Below are positions 39,946 through 52,365 of a stretch of DNA of 64,000 bases, piece after piece. Numbering within the stretch: position 1 is the first letter of the stretch; every line of letters starts with the position of its first letter. The notes beneath the pieces were generated by a model. The model was not told the origin of the DNA. It ran no database searches and saw only the letters and a list, made by a program, of their open reading frames with translations. Both the position numbers and the translations under genes were made by a program. Location: assembly GCA_022747635.1 (NCBI GenBank), contig JAKTNV010000074.1:930001-994000 (forward strand), in the 5' to 3' direction. This DNA comes from Hetaerina americana (Eukaryota > Arthropoda > Insecta > Odonata > Calopterygidae).

Positions 39946-40620
39946 AACTGAATGTGAGCGTGTGTGAAAAGAGTTGTAATCTCGCAAATGGCACCCGATT
40001 AATTATGGAATCTAGGACTGCGAGAAATCTCTCCTTCCTCCAACCATCTCTTATACCCAGTCCCCATTCCGCGTGTAGCCCGTATCTTATTCACGCCACT
40101 TCTTCCACCGCCGCAGCCGCCGCCTCGGATGTGACTGCACGCCCAACCCCCCCTCCCCCGGGATTCGGGGGCTTGCGTGTTCAAGGAAGGAGGAGGGATA
40201 TGGGGGGTAGTGGGGTAGGGGGTTTGGGTGTATCCAGGCATTGCGCCAAAGTGATTTGTCAGCCAAAGAGGGAGAGGGCCGAGGATTGGGATTGGATGAA
40301 CAGTGTGAGGTGGAGACGCGATGTCTTCTGCCCGAGGCAGTTCACATTCCCCCGACTGTGCAAACTCTCTGCATGTGAGTGTCCCGGGCTGTATGCCCGC
40401 CAGGATAGAATGCCCATTCCCTCCGCGCGCGCTCGGGAAGTGCGCCCCGCGGGAAAGGGGCGGGATTATTGCCATTACCGTAGGGTATGCATTCGGGGAG
40501 GGGGGGAGACGGGAAATTTATAGTTTTGTATTTTTTTCAGTTCAAATTTGACGGAATCCTTATCTCTGTATGGTCCCCGCGGAATGCAACGCTGAGAAAT
40601 AGTTCCCTCGGCTGCGGAAA
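39946..40620. promoter_or_regulatory. GC-rich, CpG-containing island; regulatory role uncertain
   Basis: A discrete ~670-bp GC-rich segment in AT-rich surroundings, with repeated GCC/GCCGC runs (about 40108-40125), CGCGCGCTCG (about 40424-40433) and several CpGs. At 40202-40228 the order GGGGGG, GGGG, GGGGG, GGG with 2-4-base loops fits a G-quadruplex. Frames of 189 codons (plus, 39954-40523) and 158 codons (minus, 39999-40475) overlap; neither has a recognisable domain, and both are expected from low stop-codon frequency. A promoter or first exon is possible, but no TATA, Inr or splice site is convincing. Confidence 0.4.
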
Positions 40621-43395
40621 ACATACGAATCACCTAATCCCATGCAATACAATCGAAAATAGGATAGTAATGACAGAGAAATCAACTAAATTTATTATCA
40701 AACCGCAAACCTTTCGGATATTAATTTCTTATTTGATCTAATAATTCTAACGATCATGCTAAGAAATCAATTTCCCTGTATGGCTACATCAATGGGACAT
40801 GTTGGTCGAAAAATTAAAAAGTTTACACTTGACAGAGAAAATAATTGAGGACATTCAAAAAATAATTGTTAGCCAAATTATAATTAAATACGTTTTAAAC
40901 TTATAAACATATAAATGTTACACCCAAAAAAAACATTCTATAGGAATTGATCAGCTCTCATTCGCGGTCATCGCATGTTATTAATTAGCAAGTTACATTC
41001 CAAGATAAGCCTAAAAACAGCTCAGGAGTCCTTTAATAAGAAGAGAAATTATATATTTACCTATTAGATAAATCATATGGAAAGAGAAGAATTATATGCT
41101 AAAATATTTCCTCTGATGCATGAATTTTCATTGGGCAGAAGGAAAAGCATCAGGAAGGCAAAAGAGAGGAAGAATTTGAAAGTAAACACGGTGGAGAATA
41201 TTACAAGTATTTAGATTGAGTGAAAAATGAGGACGAGTTGATGAAGAAACTTGCACAATAAAGAGTAAAGAAACAAGGTAAATGAATTGAATATGACATG
41301 AAACTGGAAGGTAGTGCATACTGGAGAACTCACTGGAAGGAATATTTAAAGATAAAAGAGTGGGAAGATGAAGAATGTGACAGATGTTTGGTGGCATCAA
41401 TGTGTAAAGAAAAAAAAATTAAACAGAAGGTTGGAATGGGATGGAGAAGTGTTATGTGAAAAACTGTCTCAATGTCGGAACAATGTATCATCCCTAGGAT
41501 CTTTTTTTTGATATTACGATATTCGTAATATTACTTTGGTTCTTGTACCCATTCAAAAAGGAAGAATTAAAAAAAATTAAAATTAATGCATAATTTTATA
41601 CCTTACTAAGCCGTGAATGCCTACAATGGGACATTGTGCTTTCGTAAATAATGCCTGCGTCTCATGAATTTCCAAAATTCACTCGTATATTGTCAGAGGG
41701 TACTCAAACGCCCAATATTCCAATGCATTATGTATAATCGTTACTAGTTTGACTTACTCGTATACTTCGGTAGGAAGACGCCTACCAATCGGTTTATCTC
41801 ACAGAACAGATATTTGACATAATATCTAACGATAGATACGTAAAGATATGCTGGAAATATGTTGCCATGGAGTGGTCGGACCGTTTCCAGGCGTTTTTCC
41901 TGTCATTACATCGATTATACGACGCTGTTTTTATGTTTTTTGAAGTTGAAAAATTGTGAGAAAGAAAATGAGTGGAAGAAAATTTGTAGGTCAACTCACT
42001 AAAATTGCTTGCATTGAGCGTGATATATACCTTCGAGAAGAAATAATGCAGTCCTCCATCCTTTGTTCAGATCCATTTGACATCCTTTTAACCCAATATT
42101 AATGTTCACTTCGAGCTGGTTACTCTGGTTGGACTTTCGAGAAGAAACAACAAATTCTCTTTCTTCGTTTGAAAATTTTCTTTGAAATGAAACCCGTGTA
42201 TTCATGGACAACAGAAATGATAGTGAGAAGCTCGGAGGTCACCTTGAAATTCTCAAGCGTGAGGGAGAACTGAAATCAAATGTGTCTGCACATGTAAGCA
42301 ATATCCCAACCCCGATGATTTAGAATGCACGGAATTTAAGGTCCAAAAGGCCTCATGACACGGTGACGAAAGATTAAAAGAAGGCTTCAAAGGGCGAGCA
42401 TTCTTCAAACTCACGCTCACCCTCGGCGTCTTGGTGTGTGACTGTCGCTTGCTTTCTGCCGGGCCGCTAACGAAGTTGTCGGAACTACATTACAGGCGGA
42501 TGAGGTGGCGAAACCAACATTGTGCACGTTTTTTTTCGCCCCGGAAATCCTTTAATCAAGTGGAAAAGAGAACGGAGCTGTGTGTTCGTTTTTGTAGCAA
42601 ACAGAGACCAGAGAACGACAAACATTTAAACCATATTCTTAACATGGACAGCTTCGGAAAAAACCGAACTCACAAGCAGGAAAGAAAGAGCAAAAAATTA
42701 TCCGTCATCAATTGATGGATGAAAAGTGGATGCATAAATTAGAGTTTTAAATTTTTGTGCAATAAAATGTTAATTAATCTATTTATGTATTTCGATATTT
42801 CTGATTTTCGAGACAAATGGCCTCAAAAAGCATCCTGTCTGCCCCCAGAGAGGCAGATTTCATAAATAATATTGCCAATTAATTTATTCATTAACCCAAA
42901 TGTAATGTGAGGTAGATAGGTAACTAAATTTAATTGTTCCGTCATATTTATAAATACTTATTTTCATATTTATTTCACATAGTCGATGCTTTTCAATAAA
43001 TTGAATTAAATTACATTACTGAAATGTTTTAACATAGCATAATCCGTAATATATTATATTACTAAAATTTTCTTAGGCACCAAGTTTTGAATTATTAAGG
43101 GTTTCTTATTATTGCTCACTTTACTAATTAGGAACTAACAAAAATGGTAATAAAAGACATTAAATTATACTCGTAAGCAAGCGAAATATCACCATAATTA
43201 TTGCTAATATTTTACTTGAAAAATACATCAAACCCTTTCAATATAATCCAGCCATCATTTTATTCCTCGAAACAGAAATTATGAGGGTTGAAATCCAAAA
43301 CGAAAAGGAATGAGGAAAGGAATTGCAGAGATTCTCAAATAAGCAAATGGCAACTTGGGAGTTACAAGTGCTACCTTGGAAATTACGGGCGGCGC
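40621..43395. other. Unassigned DNA; A/G-rich stretch at 41.1-41.5 kb
   Basis: 41130-41460 is A/G-rich with fragments such as WEDEECDRCLVASMC in one plus-strand frame (near 41360-41405). This might be a LINE remnant, but no diagnostic motif supports it. A 94-codon frame at 42431-42715 (Arg/Lys/Cys-rich) has no recognisable family. The remainder is AT-rich without structure. Confidence 0.45.
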
Positions 43396-43470
43396 GGGGA
43401 AATGAACTGCCCCCTCCCTACCGAGATGTGCCAATTTCACACGGCGCTGGGTTTAGTATTAGGTGAACTC
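43396..43470 (+). mobile_element. tRNA-derived SINE, 3' fragment
   Basis: Matches the 3' end of the SINE family: GGGGAAATGAACTGCCCCCT, then CCTACCGAGATGTG, AATTTCACACGGCG, CTGGGTTTAGTATTAGGTGA. These correspond in order to AAGGAACTGGCCCCCC, CTACCCTGATGTGTG, AATTTCACACGCCG, TCGGGCTTAGTACTGGGTGA in the 22.85-kb copy. The tRNA-related head is missing, as expected for a 5'-truncated insertion. Confidence 0.75.
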
Positions 43471-43934
43471 TAGCTAAATCTATAAACGCAACCTTTGTGT
43501 TGATTACTGTGTATTTATGCAATGCAGTAAAGCTATATTTTTATAAAACGTACTAAGTTCCACCAAATCAAAATGTGAATCGCTTCAAGATTCTGGTGTA
43601 ACATAAAAGTTGATTTCTCTATAATTAAAAAATACATTAATGAATTTAATTGTTTTTATTATTTTGGTAATTAGTATAATATCATTTATTAAAGTATTTC
43701 AAATTTACCTGAATATTATTACAAATTTTCGTGCATGCATAATGCATTCCGGCTCAAAAGAAATTCCTTCTTCATATGTTTGGTCCGAAATGAAGAGCCC
43801 TCCAATAGTTTTGACCATTGTTCATTTCACCATTAGTTAAACCTAATAAATGTTGTGTGTAGTAACGAGATCTCTATTTAAAAAGGAATAAATACTACTA
43901 ATCTACACTTGTATAGAAGTAATCGGAATGAATT
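43471..43934. other. AT-rich unassigned DNA
   Basis: No feature recognised. Confidence 0.5.
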
Positions 43935-44940
43935 TTTTTGTTTCTTAGATTTCGAGAAATCATCCAATGAAGTATATTTGGCAAAATTAATGAATGCATT
44001 GGAGAAAATAAGAGTAAATTGATGGAATAGAAGACTAATTTACAAACTGTGTCAGACCTCTCAGGTTCAAGAAACGGATGGAGAGTATGGTTTGGCAAAA
44101 GAGGAGGAATTCAGGGGTGCTCATTATCGCCCGTGACATTAAGAGTTTGCGTGGACAAAATAGTGAAAATTGAATGGGAAGAACTAAAGAAAAGAATGAA
44201 TGTCGGTGTAGAACTCATAAAAATATTTACATTTACGATTGATCTAACTTTTGTCGGCTTGCCTTCCGAAGGAATTTAATCATTGATAAGTGCTTTTGAA
44301 AATTATTTTGATAGGCAACAAATGAGAATCCAAGTAAACAAAACAGAGGTTATGTCGTTTACGAGAGGGAGAAAAGCAAAGGTAAACGCTTGATATGAAG
44401 TCATCAACTATAGCAGGTGAAAAAACAGTTTAATGCTCAGGAGAAGCTTTGAATCAAAATGTTCAAATTAACAACAAAAGAAGAAGGATTGAGTTAGGCA
44501 GAAAATATTTCACAAGGAGGAAATTGATGACAGGAACATGGAAAAAGATTGTATTGACGGGAGTAGTCAAAACTTTGCTTTTTAGTGCGATTTGATACTG
44601 CTGGAAAAATTGGTCGTTGAAGAAATATTAAGAACATAAATTGGGGGCTTTGCGAATGCAGGTGTGGAGAAGGAGAGAAAAATTAAAATGGAAAGACTGC
44701 AAAAACAAAGAACAGTGGATTTTGTAAGACGAGGAGAAAGTGCTGTTGAGAGTGATCCAAAGGTGGTAGGCTAGATGCCAACATGAAAATTTTACTGGCG
44801 ATTGAATGCTGAAGAATGTGATGTAGAAGAGAACGGTTAGGAGACAAGGAAGGGGGAGGAAAAGAATAAGTACGTTGGATGGAAAGAAGGTGATGGTATT
44901 CATGTGGGATTGAACAATATTTTATTTTATTGAGGGGGGT
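43935..44940 (+). mobile_element. Decayed LINE reverse transcriptase, palm to C-terminus
   Basis: In shifting plus-strand frames the expected order is present. FLDFEKSSNEVYLAKLMNAL (about 43940-44000; family FxDFEKAFDxVxxxKL) is followed by RRLIYKLC, then GIQGCSLSPV (about 44106-44135; family RQGCSLSP). FTIDLTFVG (about 44231-44257) stands where the catalytic F-ADD box should be, with the Asp pair damaged. Further on come MRIQVNKTEVM, RKLMTGTWKKIVLTGVVKTL (about 44515-44575), MQVWRRREKLKWKD (about 44655-44697) and RRQGRGRKRISTLDGKKV near 44840-44895. Frameshifts and stops are many. It has the same layout as the pieces at 20.4, 31.1, 55.0 and 58.3 kb. Confidence 0.85.
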
Positions 44941-47440
44941 CCGGTATTCTTTATTGTTGAGGCTAATATTAGTAAAAATATTCTGTCTGTATCTATCTAG
45001 AATCGTAATAAAACTTTTTTTTCTCCTATATGGCTTTATTTAATCATTTACCAACAGACGGCATGAAGTTCTTCCATTTCCTTATTTTTTATCTAACCAA
45101 TTATTTCTCGAGGAAACCTGTCACCTTGCCATTCTTTTACCCACCATTGGAGTATTTATTATTTATGCTATAAGAAATTAGTGGATTATATATATTAGTA
45201 GGCCTCCATTTCTACACCACAGCATATCTACTTTACTTTGTTTCCCTATTTCTGCTAGATGTGTTTTTTTGCCGTGTCCCCAGCATTTAATTCATGATAA
45301 TCATTATTGGGGTCGGTCTTCGTAGAGTTAAATATTATTTCCAACGTGCTTCAATTAAATAAATAGTGACCTTCCTGGAGAAAGAATTATTCATAGGCAA
45401 CTCACTTAGAATTTGATTCGGCGCCACGAAATTCCTCACGAGGTTCTTTCGTCCGATCAACAAAATGTATGTAGCCTGATCGGAAACAAGTGGATAGCAT
45501 AACTAGGTTGTAATTAATAATTTCGATTGCATAAGTAATGAAAAAGAATACACTTTATTATAAAAATATTAACTAAGCCTCAAAAATATTCTAATTGTAA
45601 ATGATTGTATTAACAATCCAAAACACTCCTCAAGGTGAAATACTAACTTCGTCTGTGGCGTGCTTACTGGCCAGCCCATTAACATGAATTTGAATTATAT
45701 TTTCACGTTTTTGTGACTGAAAATAGTCTCTCGCTCGCTGGCAACCTTAGTTTTATATTCTAATCAAAACAATAGAGGAGGCTAAATGGAAGGAAAACGT
45801 AGTTGGGGAAATTCGGAGAAGGCAGAGGCTTATAGTGGTGTTGGAAGCGATAATAAAGGGCAGTATATTTTGTACTTCTAATCAAGAGGTAGAGAAACAG
45901 GTACTGTGAGTTTTCGGGTTATAAGATCTAAATTAATTATACAAGAATATTGAAGGAAAAAAAGTACGGTGATGCTGCCGTAGAGATACAAATGGAGTGT
46001 ATGATTTTCAAGGGAAGGGAAATATATCTATAATCAGTGATCCACAGATAATTATCTTAAAGTTTGGAATAATTAATTAAGATCCATAACTATGGAAATG
46101 TTATATACATTGCTATAGAAAAGGTTCTTCAACTTCAACAAGCAAAATAATGATATTATCTTTTACTATTATTTGTCACATACTTTTAACTTTGTGTTGG
46201 ACCTCATATATGATCAAAAAAAGGAAACACGAATATCAGAATTAAAATTTAACTGCAAGTGAATGAGAGAATAGCATATTGAAAAATTTAAATCTACAAA
46301 AACAATTATTCACGGTCATGCAAACAAATAATAATAATTAACACATAGTTTTTTCTCTTTAGAAATATTAATTGTTTGAAGAATATCGAATCAACATACT
46401 CAATTACACGCATTGATCCTTATATTCTTAATTTACCACAGAGTATTTTTAATCCTTTAAATTTTCGCAAACTTATAAACATACGGAAAACCTCGCATAT
46501 AATAGGGTGGAAAAGCCCTGAGGAACATTCGTTATCATAGGTAACCCGAATAGGGAAGTGGCGTGAGAACAGTTAAAAAAAGTTTCGTGCCCTGAGGTCA
46601 TTCTCTACTGCTCACAACGTTCGCCGAGGATATCGGATAAACTGACAGAATGTATTTGTGTAGACTCATGAATAAATAGAATAAATAGAATAAATAGATT
46701 CGTACTTTTCCACCATATTTTAATTACAATATAGTAAACACGGCGTTTCGGCACTGTGTAATTGGCTTGACTTCGTTGAGTTGTGTTCTGAGGATATGCT
46801 GTGGCAATATCAAATGTTTTTCTGTTGAAAGTTTACGCATTCGTCATAAAAAATTCTAATACCATTTTAAATATGATTTTGACTTTAGATGTTTCTGAAA
46901 TTACATCGCATAATGAAGCATACATGTTTAGAGCAAATCATCAGACCGAGCTTCAGGCAAACAGTTATTCATAGGGTGGCATTAGATGTTTCAGTCTTAA
47001 GTTGCATGAGCCTTTACAAGCAACCAGTATCAATGCTCTGTTGGAAAAACCTTTGGCTTCTAGCACGCTTGTTGTTGGTATACATACATTTAATATCCAA
47101 CTGTAGAAGTCCAAAGATTGCTTTATTTGACGATTTATCCGTTCAGTCAAGTTCACAACAAAACAACGGCTTCAGAATGAACACTCATTAAAAAGGCTCC
47201 ATTTTAAATACATAATAAACTCTACATATTTCAAGAATAACATTTTATAGCTTCACAGCTGCGAATAACAATGGTTTTAGCGACATTCCTATCATTTAAA
47301 ACGTATCTGAGCCATTTAGAATTAGTCCACGGGAGGGCATTGAAGGTCTCGCATTTGATGCTAAAGAGGTAATGCGATGTTATTTCTTTATAGAGAGTCA
47401 GTGGTGCTCAGTTACTATGCGGTGCTATGTACATATACGT
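44941..47440. other. AT-rich unassigned DNA
   Basis: About 2.5 kb without a recognised gene. A 100-codon plus-strand frame at 46889-47191 lacks domains; on the opposite strand a short NLTERINRQIKQ run superficially resembles retroviral-type integrase but has no supporting motif. Confidence 0.5.
46670..46696. repeat. Three tandem copies of GAATAAATA
   Basis: A 9-bp unit repeated three times without change. Confidence 0.9.
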
Positions 47441-47570
47441 GGGTCGCGGTAGTCCAGTGGGTAGAGCGTTAGACTGCGGACCGGAGGGTCCCAGGTTGGA
47501 TTCCCGGGCAAGGCACTCTGGGCACCTGCATCTCCACCCAAGCTATGTGACTTTTCGGGTACCTTCGAGG
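47441..47570 (+). mobile_element. tRNA-derived SINE, 5' part
   Basis: The best-preserved head of the family. The A box is TAGTCCAGTGGGTAGAGCG (47450-47468) and the B box GGTTGGATTCC (47494-47504), with ACCGGAGGG between them as in the 22.85-kb copy. The body GGGCACCTGCATCTCCACCC, AAGCTATGTGACTTTTCGGG and TACC is nearly identical to that copy. It then becomes a short duplication (CGAGGTTTCGGGTAC) and loses similarity, so the 3' half is missing. The tRNA part would have anticodon loop CTGCGGA, but acceptor pairing is poor, so it is not a tRNA gene. Confidence 0.85.
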
Positions 47571-48334
47571 TTTCGGGTACATTCAATGTAGCATAACAAG
47601 ATAGCTTAGTCTATAAAATGATGTAAGCAGGGTGAACTTGCAATAACTGGCAGTCATTATCCTAGAGTAGCCAATCATCTGTTCAATGCAAAATTATGTC
47701 AGAGTCTAGATATCGGAAAATGAGTTACTTCTCTTTTTATTACTATAATATTGAAGTGTAAGTATCCTGCTTCGGTTGACTTCTACATCCTATGCATTAT
47801 TTTGTTTAAACATTTTCTACGCTATGCATTTTAAAATTCAATGGTAATTTTCTTTTTATTAATATACATTTTATAACAACAGAACTATTTCTGTAAATTT
47901 AATGAACTTTGATATTGTATTGATAGCGGATTTTTCTACATAAATTACGCCTTTTAAGACACTACCCTTTTTGCTGATTGAAACCGTAACTAATCCGTTC
48001 TATACTATACAAATACCTACAGAAATCGAAAATTTAATTATTCACCTAAATTAGGGTTTCAACAGCTATTCCTGCCTCCATCGCATTACATACTCGAATG
48101 CGAAAGAAAGAACCGTGACGAAGGTCCTGTACATGGAATGAGTAATTGGCATGGACATTTGAACCAAATTAACTCGTATAACTGTGCAGTTCTGAATTTT
48201 TGGAATGAAGGCATCTTCTACTGCCTCAAAAATACCGAAATAGAAAGTGTGGACTCTGTTAATAACTTGGTCGTTAGTCTTACTCAGATATTATCCTGGA
48301 TTTTACAAATACTGCAAATATGTGGCCTAATTAG
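47571..48334. other. AT-rich unassigned DNA
   Basis: No feature recognised; the 69-codon frame at 48138-48347 has no domain. Confidence 0.5.
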
Positions 48335-48870
48335 CAACATTTTATGAATTCATTAAAATAGTATTGGGGAAATGTGATAAGAAGGTTATAGGGAAAAGTT
48401 ATTTTTCACTGGCAAAGGCTAATTAGGATACATAGCTAGCATATGGGATCCTCATGAAGTTGGATTGATTTATGAATAAGATCACGCGCGGCGTGGAGGA
48501 TCTAGATTTTAAAAACGTTACTATGATAAATTTAGTAGCGTATTTAGATTATTAGGGAAACTAGGTCGGAATCACTCACGGAAAGGAGTTTACATTACAG
48601 ATTAATATCCGGCCTAAATTGGAAGCATGTCTATTTAACGATGATAGTGGAAATGTATTATCAGCCGTATTGCACTATAGTTGGAGATAGTATGGCCAAA
48701 ACATTAAAGGGATCAAGTGTAGAACCAACAGATTTAAGATTTTAATTTGCCACAAGCAAAAGGGATCGAGCTTTTAATGAATGCAACAGGGAGAAAAAGT
48801 ACACAATTTTTAGCTCTAAGTTACCTAGAATTATGTCATTGTTTTATCCAACCTTTGTTTAATTTTTATT
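48335..48870 (+). repeat. Unclassified dispersed repeat, copy 2 (pairs with 5.4 kb)
   Basis: The partner of 5405-5960, same orientation, about 43 kb away. Shared blocks include gggatcctcatga at about 48449-48461, agattattag then gaaactaggt, gaatcactcacgga and a ctaagttacctag block near 48821-48833. The matching zone starts and stops gradually, so the element may extend further. No coding capacity is seen. Confidence 0.7.
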
Positions 48871-49079
48871 TTTGTTAGCCGCAGTTATCTTGCATGCGTG
48901 GGGAAATATTTCACCCGTTAGGTAGCGCAGTCTGTGTAACTGTTGTTATCACTATTTCTATAATTTGAAATATTTCATGTAATTATCTGCCACCAAAAAT
49001 TGAGACTAACTTAATTTTTGATGCTTCATACCTGATGTCCTGATGCAAAATCTCACAACCTAACGGTGCCTTGCAGGGC

Positions 49080-49870
49080 ATCATATACTAGATTTAGATT
49101 GATAGCTGGGGGTAAAGATCGGATTCCCCGCGAACCTCAGACCCTGAGGGGATTTCAAGATTTCCAAGATTCCACGCTAAAAAGATTCTTTGTTCACGAA
49201 GTCGGCCACCCTCGGTAGGGTTGAGAAACTCCTCTCCTTAACCGCTCCCATACCACTGACGCACTTAGCCCTATGGAACGTGTACACTAGGGCACTTAGC
49301 CCTGTGGGGACTTGATAGAGCCCCAAGGAATGAACACACACGCGGGCAGTTGATCCTCCCCTTCTTTATTTGCGTTCTCCCTCGGAGTCTCCAGCCACCG
49401 GTCCTGAGGAACTCGTTCCAAATTAAATTTCTCTTCTTACCTCATTGCCAACCCCCGGGCGTCCTTCGAAGCCCATGGTGTGGCCTGGTATAGTAGCCAT
49501 ATATTCTGAGGTTCTGAGACGCCAACACGAAACCGCTTTTGAGAGGTAAAGAAGTAGCCATCAATGCACCTAGCCACGAAAATTCAGCACCGCTCCCCTT
49601 TGCAGTAGTACTCCAGCCCTCAGGGCTAGAGAAAGTGGTCCCCTACGCTCGAGGAGGACAGCAAACCGCCGTGTCCTGGCCCACTCTGTTCTCATTTGCC
49701 CTTGAGGGCTCGCCCGAAGTGACCCATAGCCCGCCACCCTTGAGGGGTACCCTTCACTATTCGACCAAATCAGTGGTGCGGATACTCAAGATCTTACTCA
49801 CTGCCGCTACTTTGAAGCAGCTTTAGGTGGACATTTTGGAAGGCACCCTTCTCCAGACTGCTCATATGAC
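49080..49870. repeat. GC-rich block with repeated CCCT-AGGG mini-palindromes
   Basis: An ~790-bp block of balanced to GC-rich composition between AT-rich flanks. GCACTTAGCCCT occurs twice (about 49260 and 49293). Short self-complementary words built on CCCTxAGGG occur near 49141 (ACCCTGAGGGG), 49616 (GCCCTCAGGGC), 49698 (GCCCTTGAGGGC) and 49737 (ACCCTTGAGGGGT). A 95-codon plus-strand frame at 49539-49826 has no recognisable domain. Its sharp composition borders suggest an inserted element or an old exon cluster; the class is unknown. Confidence 0.45.
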
Positions 49871-52365
49871 ATACAGCTGACAAAAACGTTTATCGATATC
49901 AACACTATATTTGGGTAAAAATGATAAATATTCATCCTCAAGCATCCTTAAGAACTGGTCTATGCTAACTTTTGACGCAATAAGCTTCCATTAGAATTTA
50001 GTGCTTTTGCTCAAAGCAAATGTAAATGTTTACATCTTCAAAATGATTCTCCTACTAAATTCCTTCCTCTCAGAAATTTAACTTATATCATGAGTCACAG
50101 TTGGAAAATTTCCTTCCCATATTATTTAGTATGAAAATGGATTTAATATTTATAAAAATTAAATTATATTTTTAGTTTCGATAAATATTGCTCCAAATAG
50201 CCCCCAATATGAGATATTGGATTAATGTTTGAAAACTTCATGAGGGGCGATATTGATGATGCTGTTAGAAAATCGAAATCGGCAGTTAGTAAGTAGACCA
50301 TGCTATTAATGAAATCAGTATCTTCCTACACAAATCTACCTTCCTTCGCTCTTGTACATAATTACCTTATACAGAGATGCAGAACAAAAGTATAAATTAT
50401 GTACTATATTCTATATGGATAAGGGCTAAGGTAAGGAAGAACTTCCAAAGAAACTGCGGGAGATGCCGCAAAAGTAACTTTTAACGGAGTCATCCGCTAA
50501 TGTGCATTTCAATGCAACAACAAGGCGAATGATTTTTACACTCTGAAATTTTTGCATTGTAAGGAAGAACTGTTAGAATAGTCGGATTTTGTTATGCACA
50601 GCTCCTGAAACTGGACTGTAGTATTTAATGCCAAATGGAACGTTGATTAGTTGATATAAAGTCGCGTTGGTTGGGTTTGCAGGCAGTAGTTTTATCTGTT
50701 TTATCTGCTTATCTGGCAGTATGTTTTATTTATGTTGGAGTCGTCTTCATATCGTAGTGATTTGCGCCGTGTTTTGCCCGTTACGTACAGGGGACGCTAA
50801 GCTGGTTGGAACCTAGTACTCTCGTAGGCAGTTTTAGGTGTTGTTTATTCCCATCGGTAGGAAAGTCATGACTATGCGAGGCCATAACATACTTTTCATA
50901 GTTTATGCAAGCGTATACACATCCTCCCGTCTGATGGTCGAATTCTCTCTTTGATACACATTCTGCATTGCATTACCTCCATAAGAATATCATATAGCCA
51001 GGAGGCGCAGAATGAAGTCAGAAAATGCTTCTCATTCTATCCCTAATATAATTTTCTGCTCATCGATGCGAATGCCCAGCTCTTAGAACTGAATGTGTCA
51101 TCGTTGGAAATACAAGAGAAATGGTCTTTCGAAATATTTCACTGGTGACACAAGTTGTCACTATAAATTCTCTTTAATGTCAAAAAGAATTTTCACGATA
51201 CTTTCTGATTCATACTAAAGTATGGTTCGTCCTTATGAATTTACATGCATATTTTAGCATATAATGTTTCGTCTAAAACAAAGACGCGATCTATTAAACA
51301 CTATTCTGCCCAGATAAGTATAATTTATGTAAAATAAAAATAATACCAAATAGCGATAAGCGCACGAAATACTGAATATCAATACTATCATTTAAAAGTA
51401 TGAACTTCTTTAAAAGTTCTTTGCCCAGAGGCAGACTAGTCTCAGATCTTTTTATCCATTTTTTGAAGAAATAATTTTGGTAAAAATCAAAAAATACATA
51501 GATAAAATAATGCAAGATTAGAGTTAATACTAAGGAACTTAAGCATAAAACAACACATAATTGCATCACTGTTCGAAAATAAATGAATTAAACATAAACT
51601 AGTAGTTTGATGGCTTGAAAAGTTATGTGCGAATAAAATATGATTTTCTTATAAGTCGACTTAAGGAGCCCAGATTTGGTTTTGGAAAGTATTTTTAAAC
51701 GACAATCTTCTCTAAGAATTTCGTCCACCATGAAATTTTCTGCAAATAATATGACACCTTGGACGACCGTTGAACTAGGTTCCTTATTTTTTGTGACGTA
51801 AAAAAAGAGAAAAACATACATTCGAATTTCATCTCTTGCATGATAGTCGAGAATTTCATTTCCTACGAGGTTATCAAAAGTAGAAGGGCACAATGCCAAG
51901 GAAAAAATACTACCTATCGTGTATAAAAAGCGTAAGAAGAATTTAGCACGATTCTAAGAAGTTCCATATTCTCTACACTTCAGCCAGGAATTTATTGTTA
52001 TTCAACAGAATTTTCCTCTGAGGAGAGCTATTATTTATTTTCGTTTGAGTGAAATGAGGGGAACTAGAAAATTTAAATTTAATAGCAGTATTGACATCTT
52101 TAGACAGGCATAAGAGGTACCTTGTTACACATAAAAATTTATTTAACTAATTTACCTGAGTTTAGATAATTGAGTGATGGGTGACCTACTTAAGAACTAG
52201 ACTCACATAGACAAGTATTGTTCATAAAAGACCACAAAGAAATATAATGAAACAACCCAATCTTCGGAAAAAAATCAAACTACACTAGGACCCACCTAGG
52301 ATTTTCGTTCGGTTAAAATAATTTATATTGTTATGGATAGTAGTTACTTTAGTTCTAACAGCATG
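49871..52365. other. AT-rich unassigned DNA
   Basis: No recognised gene or repeat in about 2.5 kb. Minus-strand frames of 91 and 103 codons at 51294-51899 sit in AT-rich sequence without domains. Confidence 0.5.

Noticed and set aside
39954..40523. 189-codon plus-strand frame in the GC island as a gene
   Set aside because: A 158-codon frame is open on the other strand over the same sequence, and the translation has no recognisable domain or codon pattern. An exon remains possible but is not supported.
46965..47156. NLTERINRQIKQ as a retroviral-type integrase piece
   Set aside because: A short chance-level resemblance with no neighbouring integrase or LTR motif.
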